Source of the DNA: an uncultured Clostridium sp.
GTDB taxonomy: Bacteria > Bacillota > Clostridia > Clostridiales > Clostridiaceae
Direction: 5' to 3'
Assembly: GCF_934754925.1 (NCBI RefSeq)
Contig: NZ_CAKVJA010000009.1
Span: 8,406-72,405, forward strand
Length of the DNA stretch: 64,000 nucleotides
How positions within the stretch are numbered: the first letter of the stretch is position 1; each line of letters begins with the position of its first letter. Shown here piece by piece: positions 1 to 8,667 of this stretch. The notes beneath the pieces are model-generated. The model was given only the letters and a program-made list of their open reading frames with translations. It searched no databases and had not been told where the DNA came from. The translations under genes were made by a program, and so were the position numbers.

Positions 1-739
1 CTGAGAAATCATGAATTATAATAGAATCTTCTCCTAATATTTCTTTTAAAATATTTACTTGTAATTTTGCATAATTTTCAACACTTACATTCCTAAATCT
101 TTCCCATTCCATTCTTAAACTTGGATTGTGAGTAGTTATTGTCTTTGCTGGAACCGGAATTTCATCAAAGTCATTATAAGTTTGAGACCAAAATCTAGTT
201 CCCCATATTTCATTTAACTTGTTTATATCATTATTATAATTTTTTCTTAAATAATCTCTAAATGCATTTTTACATTCATTACAAAAACATACATCACTAC
301 CTTCGTGACCAAGTTCATTATCTATTTGCCAAGCTACTATAGCCTTTTCTTCCTTAAAATGATTTGCAAGTTCCCTAATTATTGTTTCACTATATTTAAG
401 ATATGTTTTACTATTAAAACAATATTGTCTTCTTCCTCCAAAAACTCTCTTAGTATTATCTTCAAATTCACCTAAAACATCTGGATGTTTTTTTGCAAGC
501 CAAGCTGGCATTGTAGCTGTTGGAGTACCAAATATAATCTTTAATCCTTTTTTCTTAGCTTCATTTATTATATGATCAAAATATGAAAAATCAAATTTAC
601 CTTCTTCACTCTCCATCATATGCCATGCAAATTCACCTATTCTTATTACATTACTCCCTAACTCTATAATATTATTTAAATCTTCTTCTAACATATATTC
701 ATTCCAATGCTCTGGATAATAATCAACGCCTAAAAACAT
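1..739 (-). CDS. Beta-galactosidase, glycoside hydrolase family 42 (N-terminal part, cut by window edge)
   Basis: Hydrolyses terminal beta-galactosides; probably cytoplasmic, since no signal peptide is visible. I translated the first 246 residues from an ATG at 739-737, preceded by a GGGGAGAG ribosome site. They read as the family 42 TIM barrel. QIDNELG around residues 138-144 holds the general acid/base Glu (E142). Cys107 and the CFCNEC cluster (Cys151, 153, 156) match the structural zinc site known in this family. The catalytic nucleophile and C-terminal domains lie beyond position 1. It is the last gene of a minus-strand glycan cluster with a sugar symporter and alpha-galactosidase just upstream, so its likely role is breakdown of imported galactosides. 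The family is certain; the exact substrate is not. Confidence 0.93.
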   Translation of the reverse strand, partial: MFLGVDYYPEHWNEYMLEEDLNNIIELGSNVIRIGEFAWHMMESEEGKFDFSYFDHIINEAKKKGLKIIFGTPTATMPAWLAKKHPDVLGEFEDNTKRVFGGRRQYCFNSKTYLKYSETIIRELANHFKEEKAIVAWQIDNELGHEGSDVCFCNECKNAFRDYLRKNYNNDINKLNEIWGTRFWSQTYNDFDEIPVPAKTITTHNPSLRMEWERFRNVSVENYAKLQVNILKEILGEDSIIIHDFS

Positions 740-751
740 TTTACTCTCCCC

Positions 752-780
752 TTTTTTACTGTAAATTTTACTAAAATATT
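752..780 (-). promoter_or_regulatory. Probable promoter region of the GH42 gene with TTTTACT repeats
   Basis: On the plus strand TTTTACTGTAAATTTTACTA carries two TTTTACT elements 11 bp apart. A TATAAT-like -10 box lies at about 776-783 on the minus strand. Similar TTTTTAC(T) repeats occur before the symporter gene (about 2359-2378) and in the GH36 promoter, so a common activator is possible. The region is so AT-rich that chance is a real alternative. Confidence 0.3.
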
Positions 781-817
781 ATATCATTTTTTTATTTTTA
801 TAGCATATCTTAAAATA

Positions 818-861
818 AAAAATGACAAATTGGAGAATTAAAACTTCAATTTGTCATTTTT
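818..861 (-). terminator. Terminator downstream of the sugar symporter gene
   Basis: An inverted repeat of about 17 bp (AAAAATGACAAATTG and its complement, 8-base loop) is followed on the minus strand by a T-rich tract (811-820). It separates the symporter gene from the downstream GH42 gene, so GH42 needs its own promoter. Confidence 0.8.
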
Positions 862-888
862 ATAATGTCACTATAGATTACTTATAAA

Positions 889-2268
889 TTAAATAACACA
901 TTCTTCAGCTTCTCTCTTCTTATTTAACTCATCCATTATTTTTTCTTGATATTCACCATGTAACTTGTATCCTTTAACATAAATAAAGAATCCTAATAAT
1001 GTTATTATTGATGGCACTGCTACCATAAGTATCCTCATTCCTAATATTGTTCCTGCTGTTTGTGTTATATTAGGAACATATCCTACTATCGTTAATCCAA
1101 CACCTATTAACCATCCTGATACAGCTGATGCAGTTTTAACTAATAATGTTTGGAAGGAAGCTATTATACTTTCATTTCTTGAACCAAATCTTACTTCACC
1201 ATAATCTATTACATCTGCAATCATAACAGTTGTAGCTCCTAGGCTGAATCCTGAACCTAACTTAACTATAATTCCTGATAAAGCTATAAGTGCTGCATTT
1301 CCTGGTACAAAAATTCCTGCAAATAATAATATTATTAAACCTACTGCTGGTAAGTAACATGCTAATCTAAATACACCCTTTTTGCTCATTCTCTTTGAAA
1401 GCATTGGGAAAAGCATAAGCGCTGATATTTCAGCTAATCCAGCAAATGCGGTAAACACTTGATACATATTTTCATTTCCAACAACATATTTAAAATAGTA
1501 AATTGACATTCCACCTGATAATTGAGCAACTAAATTATAAGCAAGTACTACTCCTATAAATACCATAAGTTGATCATTTTCTTTTATAAGCTTAAACGCT
1601 TTCTTTAGACCTGTTTTTTCTGCTTTTTTGTTTATCTCTGTTGCATTACAACTACTATCCTTAACGTTTACAACAGTTATAATAGAAGTTATTACAAAGA
1701 TTACTGATATTATTATTGCAAAAGCTCCATACCCCTTAGTTTGATTTCCATTTCCTAAAGTATTAACTATAGAAAGTCCAAATGCTCCCATTATTAACCA
1801 TGCACAACTTGCAAATATTCTTGGTATAACTGACATTTGAGCTCTTTCTTCATTTGTCTTAGATAAAGAAGGTAACATTGACCAATAAGGAATATCCATT
1901 ATTGTATAAGTCATTCCCCATAATATATACATCACTGAATAATAAGCATACAGTGAAGTTCCTTCTAATCCTTCTGGCCTTTTAAATAAGAAAACTAATA
2001 TTACTGCATTTATCAATGTACCTATTAAAATCCAAGGTCTAAATTTTCCCCATTTTGTCTTTGTGTTGTCAACAATCATTCCCATTGCTGGATCATTAAC
2101 CGCATCCCATAATCTCGCTACTAAAAACAAACTTCCTACAAATGCTGGCGCTAATCCAATTGAATCAGTAAAATAGATCATTAAGTAACTAGATACAATT
2201 GCATAACATAAATCTTTTCCTAGCGCACCAATACCAAAAGAATACTTTTCTTTAAATGATAATCCCAT
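889..2268 (-). CDS. GPH-family sugar:cation symporter (MFS, MelB/XylP type)
   Basis: A 459-residue, 12-helix membrane transporter that would bring in an oligosaccharide or glycoside with a cation. The N-terminal stretch has the diagnostic GPH pattern RLWDAVNDPAMG (about residues 47-58) followed by DNTKTKWGKFRPW (67-79), the loop between helices 2 and 3 that carries the cation-site Asp residues. Family members are about 440-500 residues, so it is full length. The ATG follows GGAGGGAGAG. A fused EIIA domain, seen in LacS proteins, is absent. It lies between GH36 and GH42 genes, suggesting galactosides as substrate; pentosides or arabinosides are also possible because of the nearby GH127 gene. 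Confidence 0.9.
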   Translation of the reverse strand: MGLSFKEKYSFGIGALGKDLCYAIVSSYLMIYFTDSIGLAPAFVGSLFLVARLWDAVNDPAMGMIVDNTKTKWGKFRPWILIGTLINAVILVFLFKRPEGLEGTSLYAYYSVMYILWGMTYTIMDIPYWSMLPSLSKTNEERAQMSVIPRIFASCAWLIMGAFGLSIVNTLGNGNQTKGYGAFAIIISVIFVITSIITVVNVKDSSCNATEINKKAEKTGLKKAFKLIKENDQLMVFIGVVLAYNLVAQLSGGMSIYYFKYVVGNENMYQVFTAFAGLAEISALMLFPMLSKRMSKKGVFRLACYLPAVGLIILLFAGIFVPGNAALIALSGIIVKLGSGFSLGATTVMIADVIDYGEVRFGSRNESIIASFQTLLVKTASAVSGWLIGVGLTIVGYVPNITQTAGTILGMRILMVAVPSIITLLGFFIYVKGYKLHGEYQEKIMDELNKKREAEECVI

Positions 2269-2309
2269 AATTCTCTCCCTCCAAATACCCTATGTGTTTT
2301 ACTTACCCT

Positions 2310-2323
2310 TGTAATTGTTTTCA
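2310..2323 (-). promoter_or_regulatory. cre/LacI-type operator in the symporter promoter
   Basis: On the minus strand TGAAAACAATTACA matches the CcpA cre pattern TGNAANCGNWNNCA except at the central G. Just upstream, TTGTAA and TAATAT with 17 bp between them make a plausible sigma-A promoter, which puts this site close to the transcription start. Related sites precede the GH36 and hydrolase genes. Confidence 0.45.
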
Positions 2324-2564
2324 TATTTCATATTTATATATTACCATATCAGAAAACTTTTTACAAGTATTTTTACTGTGAAAATTTATTTTATTTTACC
2401 ATTTTTTTATTAAAGAATATAATCTAATATTTATACCTAATAAGTTTACATTATAGTTATTAAATATTTTATTAAAATAATACATATAAAAATAGATTAT
2501 CAAATACTTAAAGAACATATAAGTCCAATTAGAATTTAATAATCTACTTTCAAATAATTCTTAA

Positions 2565-4631
2565 TTAAATTTTATTAATCTTTATAATATCACTAGCATA
2601 ATCTCCACTTAGTTTTATTTCCAAACCTCTATTCATTAAATAATCTCCTGATTTTATCAATTCTTCTCCATTAATTCTTATTATATATTTAGAATTATTT
2701 TCTAATCCTCTAAGTTTAATATTAGTTCCCCTATGTCCAATTAAGCTTTGAGGTAAGAATACAAATAATAAACTTTCACCATCTTTATTATATTGATAAA
2801 TACTATAATTATTTTTTGATGTATTTTCTATTCTATAAAAATCTCCTTCTTGGATTATATGCCTTATTTCTTTATACTCTTTTATTAATTCTTGTGATAA
2901 TTTTATTTCATCTTCATTAAATTTTAAAATATTACATCCAACGCCTAATGTTCCCATCATTGCACTATGATATCTAAACTTCATTGGTATAACTCTTTTA
3001 GACAAGAAATTTGGACAATCAGTTACCCAAGCTCTCATGGCCTTAATTGGATAAATATATGAATAACTATCTTGAATAAACAATCTATCATATGCATCAG
3101 TATTATCACTTGTCCAAAAATCATCAAATATTCCTAAAATACCGTAATCAATTCTTCCACCCCCAGATGCACAGGCTTCAAATAGTACATTAGGATGCTT
3201 AATTTTTAATTCTCTAACAATATCATAAATAGCTTCTATATGCTTGTACCAGATATCTTTTTCAATATCTGTTTGTGACATAGGTCTATTAGCATCCCAC
3301 TTAATATAATCAATATCATAAGTTGATAATAAATTATCTAACATATCATAAATAAATCTTTTTACTTCCTTTTTAGTTAAATTTAATACATATTGTCCTC
3401 TAGATGTATCACTTTCTCTAGTTTTAAAGTGATATATCCAATCTGGATGTTCCTTATAAAGTTGTGATAATGGATTTACCATTTCTGGCTCTACCCATAT
3501 ACCAAACATCATATCCATTTCTTTAACTTTTCTAATTAACGGATCTAATCCTTCTGGGAACTTGTCTCTATTTACATGCCAATCCCCTAAGCCATTATCT
3601 ATTCCATGTCTTTCTCCAAACCAACCATCATCTACTACAAATAACTCTGCTCCTATTTCCTTAGCTTTTTCTGCAAGTTTTATTTGTTCATCACAACTTA
3701 CCTTAAATTCAGTTGCCTCCCATGAATTATATAATACAGGTCTTATGCCTTTTCTTAGCACTCTATCCTTTGCAAAATTATGAATATTATGGGTCATAGT
3801 TTCAAAACCTGAATTACTATATCCAGCTATAATTGCAGGAGTAACAAATTCCTCTTTTGGTTTTAGCTTCATTTGAAAATCATGTGAATTTATTCCCATT
3901 TGAACTAATGTTTCACCATATTGAGTTTGCTCTATTATCCCACTAAAATTTCCACTTAATTTTAAGGCTCCAAAGAATACTTCCCCTGTAGTTTCAGTAG
4001 CATCCTTATCTAATATAAAATAAGGGTTGTGATTATGAGTTGATATTCCTCTTCTATTTTCTATAATAATCTTTCCATAGTTAACTTTTTGAATAAACCT
4101 TTGTTGCTCTGCCCCCCAATGACCATGAACATTAGAGAAATTCAATCCCTCATAAGGGATATGAAATTGTCCACTATGTATTTTTTCAATTTCAATAATA
4201 TCATTAGAATTATTTTTAACACTTACATATCTTTCTATTAAATCATACTGTTCATAAACCTTATAGTGAAGATTAATATTGAAATCATAGTAATTATCTT
4301 TTAACTTTATTATTAATTCATTACCATCAATATAATATCCTATATATTTATAAACTAATTCTCTACTTCTATCTTCAAAAGTAACCTTTAGACAATGCTC
4401 TTTATATCTCAAACTACCATATACAGGATATTCTTCTCTAGTAATTTCATATACTGGATCATTTGTTGATACTTCGCACAATATAGGCATATCAAAGTCT
4501 TCAATTTCCTTAATTTTACTTCCCCAATATAAATTTCTTAACAAGCCCTTATTGTCTATACCAAATACATATGAAGTATTTTTTGTTTGAATACTAAATA
4601 TATTTTCTAATTTATTAATTAAAATTCCCAT
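2565..4631 (-). CDS. Alpha-galactosidase, glycoside hydrolase family 36
   Basis: Releases terminal alpha-1,6-galactose from melibiose, raffinose-type sugars or galactomannan fragments. It has 688 residues, close to the 700-730 usual for bacterial RafA/AgaA enzymes. The N-terminal beta-supersandwich is followed by the barrel: VVDDGWFG (332-339), GIWVEPEM (377-384), the nucleophile Asp446 in KWDANR, and the acid/base Asp509 in FWTSDNTDA. No signal peptide, so intracellular, consistent with the symporter gene immediately downstream. The start ATG follows AAGGAGATAG. Its promoter carries a LacI-type operator and a pair of 10-bp direct repeats. Confidence 0.95.
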   Translation of the reverse strand: MGILINKLENIFSIQTKNTSYVFGIDNKGLLRNLYWGSKIKEIEDFDMPILCEVSTNDPVYEITREEYPVYGSLRYKEHCLKVTFEDRSRELVYKYIGYYIDGNELIIKLKDNYYDFNINLHYKVYEQYDLIERYVSVKNNSNDIIEIEKIHSGQFHIPYEGLNFSNVHGHWGAEQQRFIQKVNYGKIIIENRRGISTHNHNPYFILDKDATETTGEVFFGALKLSGNFSGIIEQTQYGETLVQMGINSHDFQMKLKPKEEFVTPAIIAGYSNSGFETMTHNIHNFAKDRVLRKGIRPVLYNSWEATEFKVSCDEQIKLAEKAKEIGAELFVVDDGWFGERHGIDNGLGDWHVNRDKFPEGLDPLIRKVKEMDMMFGIWVEPEMVNPLSQLYKEHPDWIYHFKTRESDTSRGQYVLNLTKKEVKRFIYDMLDNLLSTYDIDYIKWDANRPMSQTDIEKDIWYKHIEAIYDIVRELKIKHPNVLFEACASGGGRIDYGILGIFDDFWTSDNTDAYDRLFIQDSYSYIYPIKAMRAWVTDCPNFLSKRVIPMKFRYHSAMMGTLGVGCNILKFNEDEIKLSQELIKEYKEIRHIIQEGDFYRIENTSKNNYSIYQYNKDGESLLFVFLPQSLIGHRGTNIKLRGLENNSKYIIRINGEELIKSGDYLMNRGLEIKLSGDYASDIIKINKI

Positions 4632-4663
4632 AACTCTACTATCTCCTTATCACAATACCTTTA

Positions 4664-4713
4664 GATAACGTTTTCCCAAGAGTATTATAATATATTTATA
4701 GTAAAATTTTCAA
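4664..4713 (-). promoter_or_regulatory. GH36 promoter with overlapping LacI/CcpA-like operator
   Basis: Minus strand: -35 TTGAAA (4713-4708), 18-bp spacer, -10 TATAAT (4689-4684). Just downstream, at the expected start point, GGGAAAACGTTATC (about 4679-4666) fits a LacI-family or cre operator with one mismatch. Binding there would block transcription. A LacI-type regulator is encoded two genes upstream at 5843-6856, so either it or CcpA could use the site. Confidence 0.55.
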
Positions 4714-4729
4714 TATTTTTAGTAAAATT
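4699..4729. repeat. Two direct repeats TAGTAAAATT spaced exactly 21 bp
   Basis: TAGTAAAATT occurs at 4699-4708 and again at 4720-4729, i.e. two helical turns apart, flanking the GH36 -35 box. That geometry is typical of AraC/XylS-family binding sites, and an AraC regulator sits in the same cluster (10743-11594). The second copy overlaps the stop codon of the neighbouring hydrolase gene. Chance cannot be excluded in such AT-rich DNA. Confidence 0.4.
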
Positions 4730-5696
4730 ATTTTAAAAATTCTTTTATTTTTTTCAAATATTCAATAAGTATTTCGTCATTTTCTAGAAATATCTCATGT
4801 TTTGCATTTTCAAATCTTATTTTTCTGCAGTTTTTAACTCTTTCACAAAATTCATTTTGTCCACCAGCTCTTACAAAAGTATCTCTTCCTGCTTGGAAAA
4901 GTAATATAGGTATGTCTATCTTTTCAACATTTTTATTTTTAAGTATTTTATCAGTAGCCTTTAAAGATTCTAAAAGCCATTTAAAAGATCCTCCTGATCT
5001 TTGTAATTTCTCATTTTCTTTTAATTCCTCTAAATGATTTTCATACCTATACTTATTACTAGTTCCTGATTCCTCTAAATGATATTTTCCATCAAATGGT
5101 CCATGCCCTAATACGTACTTATCTCCTTTTCTAGCTACTACATATAGACTACTTATTATATATGACATCCTCTTGGAAAATTTTCCTGTTTCTATTTCCA
5201 TCATAGGTGAACTTAGTATAGCCTTTTTAAAATACTTATCATATTCTTCTAAAAACATTGCTCCTATAGCTCCTCCCATAGAATGTGCATATAGGTATAA
5301 CTCTGAACTATTTTTTGTAACTATTTCATCTAAGAATAACTTTAAATCTTCCACATAATTTTCAAACTTATCTATATTAACTTGACTTTTATCAGTTTTA
5401 CTTAAAGAGCCTGATCTTCCATGACCCCTATGTTCAATTGCATAAACTGAATATCCCATTTCTAAAAAATAATATATCATCTCTGTAAATTTATTTATAC
5501 ATTCAGAAAATCCATGACATATTACTATTGCACCCTTTTCCTTTTCTATACAATATTTTTCATAATATATATTTACATTATTGGTTCCCATAAAATATCC
5601 AAACTCTTTTATTTTGCCTAATTTTTCTTTCACCTCTTCTACTACATATTTATCATATCCATAATTATGAATAAACTTATTATTTCCATCCTCCAT
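4728..5696 (-). CDS. Alpha/beta hydrolase, lysophospholipase/monoacylglycerol lipase-like
   Basis: A serine hydrolase of the Hydrolase_4 (PldB-like) type acting on an ester. Visible features are the oxyanion region VICHGFSE, EHRGHGRSG, the nucleophile elbow AHSMGG, an acid in FQAGRDTFV and the histidine in NAKHEIF. No signal peptide or membrane segment. I chose the ATG at 5696 because AGTAGG lies 7 bases before it; an in-frame ATG at 5714 has no ribosome site. It sits between LacI and alpha-galactosidase genes and has a LacI-like operator before it, so it may deacylate imported glycosides, but a general lipase is equally possible. Confidence 0.8.
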   Translation of the reverse strand: MEDGNNKFIHNYGYDKYVVEEVKEKLGKIKEFGYFMGTNNVNIYYEKYCIEKEKGAIVICHGFSECINKFTEMIYYFLEMGYSVYAIEHRGHGRSGSLSKTDKSQVNIDKFENYVEDLKLFLDEIVTKNSSELYLYAHSMGGAIGAMFLEEYDKYFKKAILSSPMMEIETGKFSKRMSYIISSLYVVARKGDKYVLGHGPFDGKYHLEESGTSNKYRYENHLEELKENEKLQRSGGSFKWLLESLKATDKILKNKNVEKIDIPILLFQAGRDTFVRAGGQNEFCERVKNCRKIRFENAKHEIFLENDEILIEYLKKIKEFLK

Positions 5697-5718
5697 ATTT
5701 ATACCTACTCCCATTTCA

Positions 5719-5732
5719 TGTTAACGTTTTTA
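5719..5732 (-). promoter_or_regulatory. LacI/cre-like operator upstream of the hydrolase gene
   Basis: Minus strand TAAAAACGTTAACA, sharing AAAACGTTA with the GH36 operator; one mismatch to the cre pattern. It lies just before the hydrolase start codons, a position suited to repression. Confidence 0.45.
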
Positions 5733-5784
5733 TAGGTTATATAATATAACATTTATACCTCACTTACAATTTATAATATTCCTA

Positions 5785-5830
5785 AAAAAGTAAAGAGAGT
5801 ATCTTACTTTCCTAAGAATACTCTCTTTTT
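5785..5830 (-). terminator. Terminator after the LacI-type regulator
   Basis: AAAGAGAGTATCTTA pairs with TAAGAATACTCTCTTT around a six-base loop, with one bulged base. A T-run follows on the minus strand (A-run at 5785-5790). Confidence 0.8.
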
Positions 5831-5842
5831 CATAGCTTTCTA

Positions 5843-6856
5843 TTATATCTTTCTTACACTATTTCTCAGTACAAATTCACTAGGTATTATAACTTTTTTT
5901 GCATAGTTTCTGCCCTTTATTTTTTCAATCATAAGATTTACTGCAACCTCACCTAAATACTCTATATGTACTCTTATAGCTGTTAGTGGTGGGTTTGTAT
6001 ATTGTGATATTATTGTATCATTAAATCCTATTATACTTATTTCTTCAGGAACCTTTATATTTCTTTCAGATAGTCCTTTAATTAATCCACTTGCAACAGC
6101 ATCATTAGCTGCAAAAAATGCTGTTGGCATCTTATATTTATTATCAATATAGTTAATTATAGCCTCATGTCCACCCTCTGCTGTCATACTGCTATTAATT
6201 ATAAACTTTTCATTTAATAAGTTATTATTATTCATATATTCATAAAAATATTTTAACCTTTCATCAAAAATAGGAATTTTATTATCACCTAATGTATATT
6301 TTTCACCGATGAACCCAATATCTTTATGTCCTAACTCAATAAAATAATCTAATGCTTGCCTTACTCCTAATTTATAGTTAACTTTTACACTATCATATAA
6401 CTCATCATTAGGCGATGAATCTATAAATACTATATTAGAAGTTCTATTAGCTAATTTCTCTACTTCCTTTGAAGTAAATTTTCCTATAGCAATAATTCCT
6501 TGTAATTCAATATCTTCAAGAAACTCATAATCATTTTCTTTCTTAAAAAGCCTAACAAGCTTTATATCATTTTCAAAAGCCTTTTTCTCAACTATATTTC
6601 TCAAAAGCAAATAATAAGGATCTTGTAATTGTTTAACTACATCATACATTTCTACGATTCCTATAGTAACTATTTTCTTTTCCAAGTTTTTACCTTTTCT
6701 CTGCTTTGCAGTCTTATAATTTAATTCCGTTGCTACCTTTAATATTTGTGCCTTAGTTTCATCGGCAACTAAAATTCCACTATCATTATTTAAAACTCTA
6801 GACACAGTTGCTAAAGATACCCCTACCTTATCTGCTATTTCTTTTAATGTAGCCAT
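5843..6856 (-). CDS. LacI/GalR-family transcriptional regulator
   Basis: A 337-residue sugar-responsive repressor, standard length for the family. The N-terminus MATLKEIADKVGVSLATVSR is the LacI helix-turn-helix, followed by the hinge helix and a periplasmic-binding-protein-like sensor domain (about residues 60-337). The closing GFNDTIISQYTNPPLTAIR motif is typical of the GalR subgroup. It lies inside the glycan cluster, and three promoters nearby carry AAAACGTTA-type half-palindromes, so local control of galactoside genes is likely. The inducer is unknown. Its own promoter region contains TAGTATTATACTA at 6933-6945, a possible autoregulatory palindrome. Confidence 0.92.
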   Translation of the reverse strand: MATLKEIADKVGVSLATVSRVLNNDSGILVADETKAQILKVATELNYKTAKQRKGKNLEKKIVTIGIVEMYDVVKQLQDPYYLLLRNIVEKKAFENDIKLVRLFKKENDYEFLEDIELQGIIAIGKFTSKEVEKLANRTSNIVFIDSSPNDELYDSVKVNYKLGVRQALDYFIELGHKDIGFIGEKYTLGDNKIPIFDERLKYFYEYMNNNNLLNEKFIINSSMTAEGGHEAIINYIDNKYKMPTAFFAANDAVASGLIKGLSERNIKVPEEISIIGFNDTIISQYTNPPLTAIRVHIEYLGEVAVNLMIEKIKGRNYAKKVIIPSEFVLRNSVRKI

Positions 6857-6984
6857 TATTATCTTTCACCTCAATGTTCCTTTTAACTTTCTGCATTTTA
6901 TTAACATTATAATATAAATCAATTTAACTTTATAGTATTATACTAATATATTTTTTACTCTTCTTATAAACATAAATTTAATAT

Positions 6985-7035
6985 AAAAAATACGCTAAAC
7001 CCTTGATAACTTATCAAATATTTAACGTATATTTT
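6985..7035 (-). terminator. Terminator after the MATE gene
   Basis: Nested inverted repeats (AATACGCTAAA with TTTAACGTATT, and an inner TTGATAA/TTATCAA) with a T-rich tract on the minus strand at 6984-6990. Confidence 0.65.
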
Positions 7036-7042
7036 ATGAATT

Positions 7043-8449
7043 TTAAACTTCTATGCTTCTACTAATCTCTTTAATATTACCTACTTTTTCTTTAGTTAAC
7101 GGTTTTATTTCCCTCTTCATCTTATTCATTACACTTATATATCCAGGTATCAAAAATAAATCTGCACATATCCAAGCAATAGGACTTGCTAAACATACTG
7201 CATTAAATCCAAATATAGGTACTAAAATAAATCCACATATTGTTCTAGCTATCATTTCACATATTCCTGCAAATATTGCAAAAGTTGAATACCCCATTCC
7301 TTGAATAGTAAAACGTACAACATTTACTAAACATAATGGAATATAAAATAATGCTGTAATTATTAATTGTTTACTTACCATTGAAAGTAATTCTAACTCA
7401 TTTCCATCTACAAAAAGTAACGCTATAGTTTTTCCAAAGAAAATAGATACTAAAAAAGCGATTATAGAATACACAGACCCTATTATTATACTATTTTTAA
7501 TTCCCTCATTTACACGATCTAATTTTTTTGCTCCAACATTTTGTCCTGCATAAGTTGCCATAGTAGAACCTAATGCATCAAATGGACAACATAAAAACAT
7601 AGAAATCTTACTTCCAGCAGTAACTGCAGCAACAACAAGAGAACCTAATCCATTTACTGCCGTTTGAAGTATTACACTTCCTATTGCTGTTATAGAATAT
7701 TGTAGTCCCATAGGTACTCCCATATAACACAATCTTCTAATACAGTGGCCATTAATCTTAAGTTCATCTTTTTCAAATTTTAGGATACTATATCTTTTTG
7801 CCATAAATATTAAGCAGCATATACCTGATACACCTTGTGATATAACTGTAGCCCAAGCAGCTCCTGATACTCCCATATTAAAAACAATTATAAATACTAA
7901 ATCTAAAATAATATTAATTATTGATGACATAATTAAAAACATTAGTGGTGTTTTACTATCACCAAGTGAACGTATTATTCCAGCTAATAAATTATATAAA
8001 TAAGTAACTGGTATTCCTAAAAATATAACAAATATATAACTATATGCACCCTCCATTATATCATTAGGTGTATTCATCCACCCTAAAATATTTCTGCAAA
8101 GTAAGCATACTACTAAAGTCATAATAACTGAAAATATTACTGCTAATACTCCACTATTAAATACATATTTACGTAAAAGTTTATAATTACGTGCTCCAAA
8201 TTTTTGTGCTACTGGTATAGCAAATCCGTTACAAACGCCCATACAAAAACCAATTATCATAAAGTTTATTGAACCTGTTGATCCTACTTCTGCCAAAGCA
8301 GTAACCCCTAAGTATCTACCAACAATAATTGTATCTACCATACTATAGAACTGTTGAAATAGCATTCCAAGTAATAATGGAATTGAAAATCCTAAAATCA
8401 GCTTGAATACATTACCTTGTGTTAAGTCTTTTACATCATTCTTTCCCAT
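7043..8449 (-). CDS. MATE-family efflux protein (NorM/DinF type)
   Basis: A 468-residue, 12-helix exporter using an ion gradient to expel drugs or metabolites. The opening TQGNVFKLILGFSIPLLLGMLFQQ and the following YSMVDTIIVGRYLG match the family consensus, and the second half repeats the pattern, as expected for two six-helix bundles. Clostridial relatives are 440-470 residues. It has its own terminator and no obvious operator, and it is unlikely to be part of the sugar pathway although it sits within the cluster. The substrate cannot be read from sequence. Confidence 0.9.
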   Translation of the reverse strand: MGKNDVKDLTQGNVFKLILGFSIPLLLGMLFQQFYSMVDTIIVGRYLGVTALAEVGSTGSINFMIIGFCMGVCNGFAIPVAQKFGARNYKLLRKYVFNSGVLAVIFSVIMTLVVCLLCRNILGWMNTPNDIMEGAYSYIFVIFLGIPVTYLYNLLAGIIRSLGDSKTPLMFLIMSSIINIILDLVFIIVFNMGVSGAAWATVISQGVSGICCLIFMAKRYSILKFEKDELKINGHCIRRLCYMGVPMGLQYSITAIGSVILQTAVNGLGSLVVAAVTAGSKISMFLCCPFDALGSTMATYAGQNVGAKKLDRVNEGIKNSIIIGSVYSIIAFLVSIFFGKTIALLFVDGNELELLSMVSKQLIITALFYIPLCLVNVVRFTIQGMGYSTFAIFAGICEMIARTICGFILVPIFGFNAVCLASPIAWICADLFLIPGYISVMNKMKREIKPLTKEKVGNIKEISRSIEV

Positions 8450-8616
8450 AACTTTTTCCTCTTTATTTTAATTATAATTTTAACTAAACTAAGTTTCTCT
8501 TTTAATAACTAATTCTTCCACAAAATGTTATATTTCTTTTGCTAACATATATATTATTACAAAGGTGAAATAATTTCCATGTGTTTTCTTATACTATTTT
8601 TATACTTTTTTATAAT

Positions 8617-8657
8617 AAAAACCATCTAGATAATAAGTAAACTTTCTAGATGGTTTT
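8617..8657 (-). terminator. Terminator after the GH127 gene
   Basis: A perfect 13-bp stem (AAAACCATCTAGA and its complement) with a 15-base loop, followed on the minus strand by a T-rich tract. Confidence 0.85.
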
Positions 8658-8667
8658 TATTACTTTT

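Noticed and set aside
3562..3783. Plus-strand short frames inside minus-strand genes (also at 5173, 7053, 18934, 24221, 27103, 29337, 31687, 32032, 34333, 39678, 40741, 48540, 55521, 60587)
   Set aside because: Each lies wholly or mostly opposite a well-supported gene, has no ribosome site or known motif, and is typical of AT-rich shadows.
6933..6945. Shared ATTAGTATAAT sequence before the LacI gene, at the GH127 palindrome and at 56318
   Set aside because: The shared core contains a TATAAT -10 box, so recurrence is expected in AT-rich promoters and is not evidence of one regulon.
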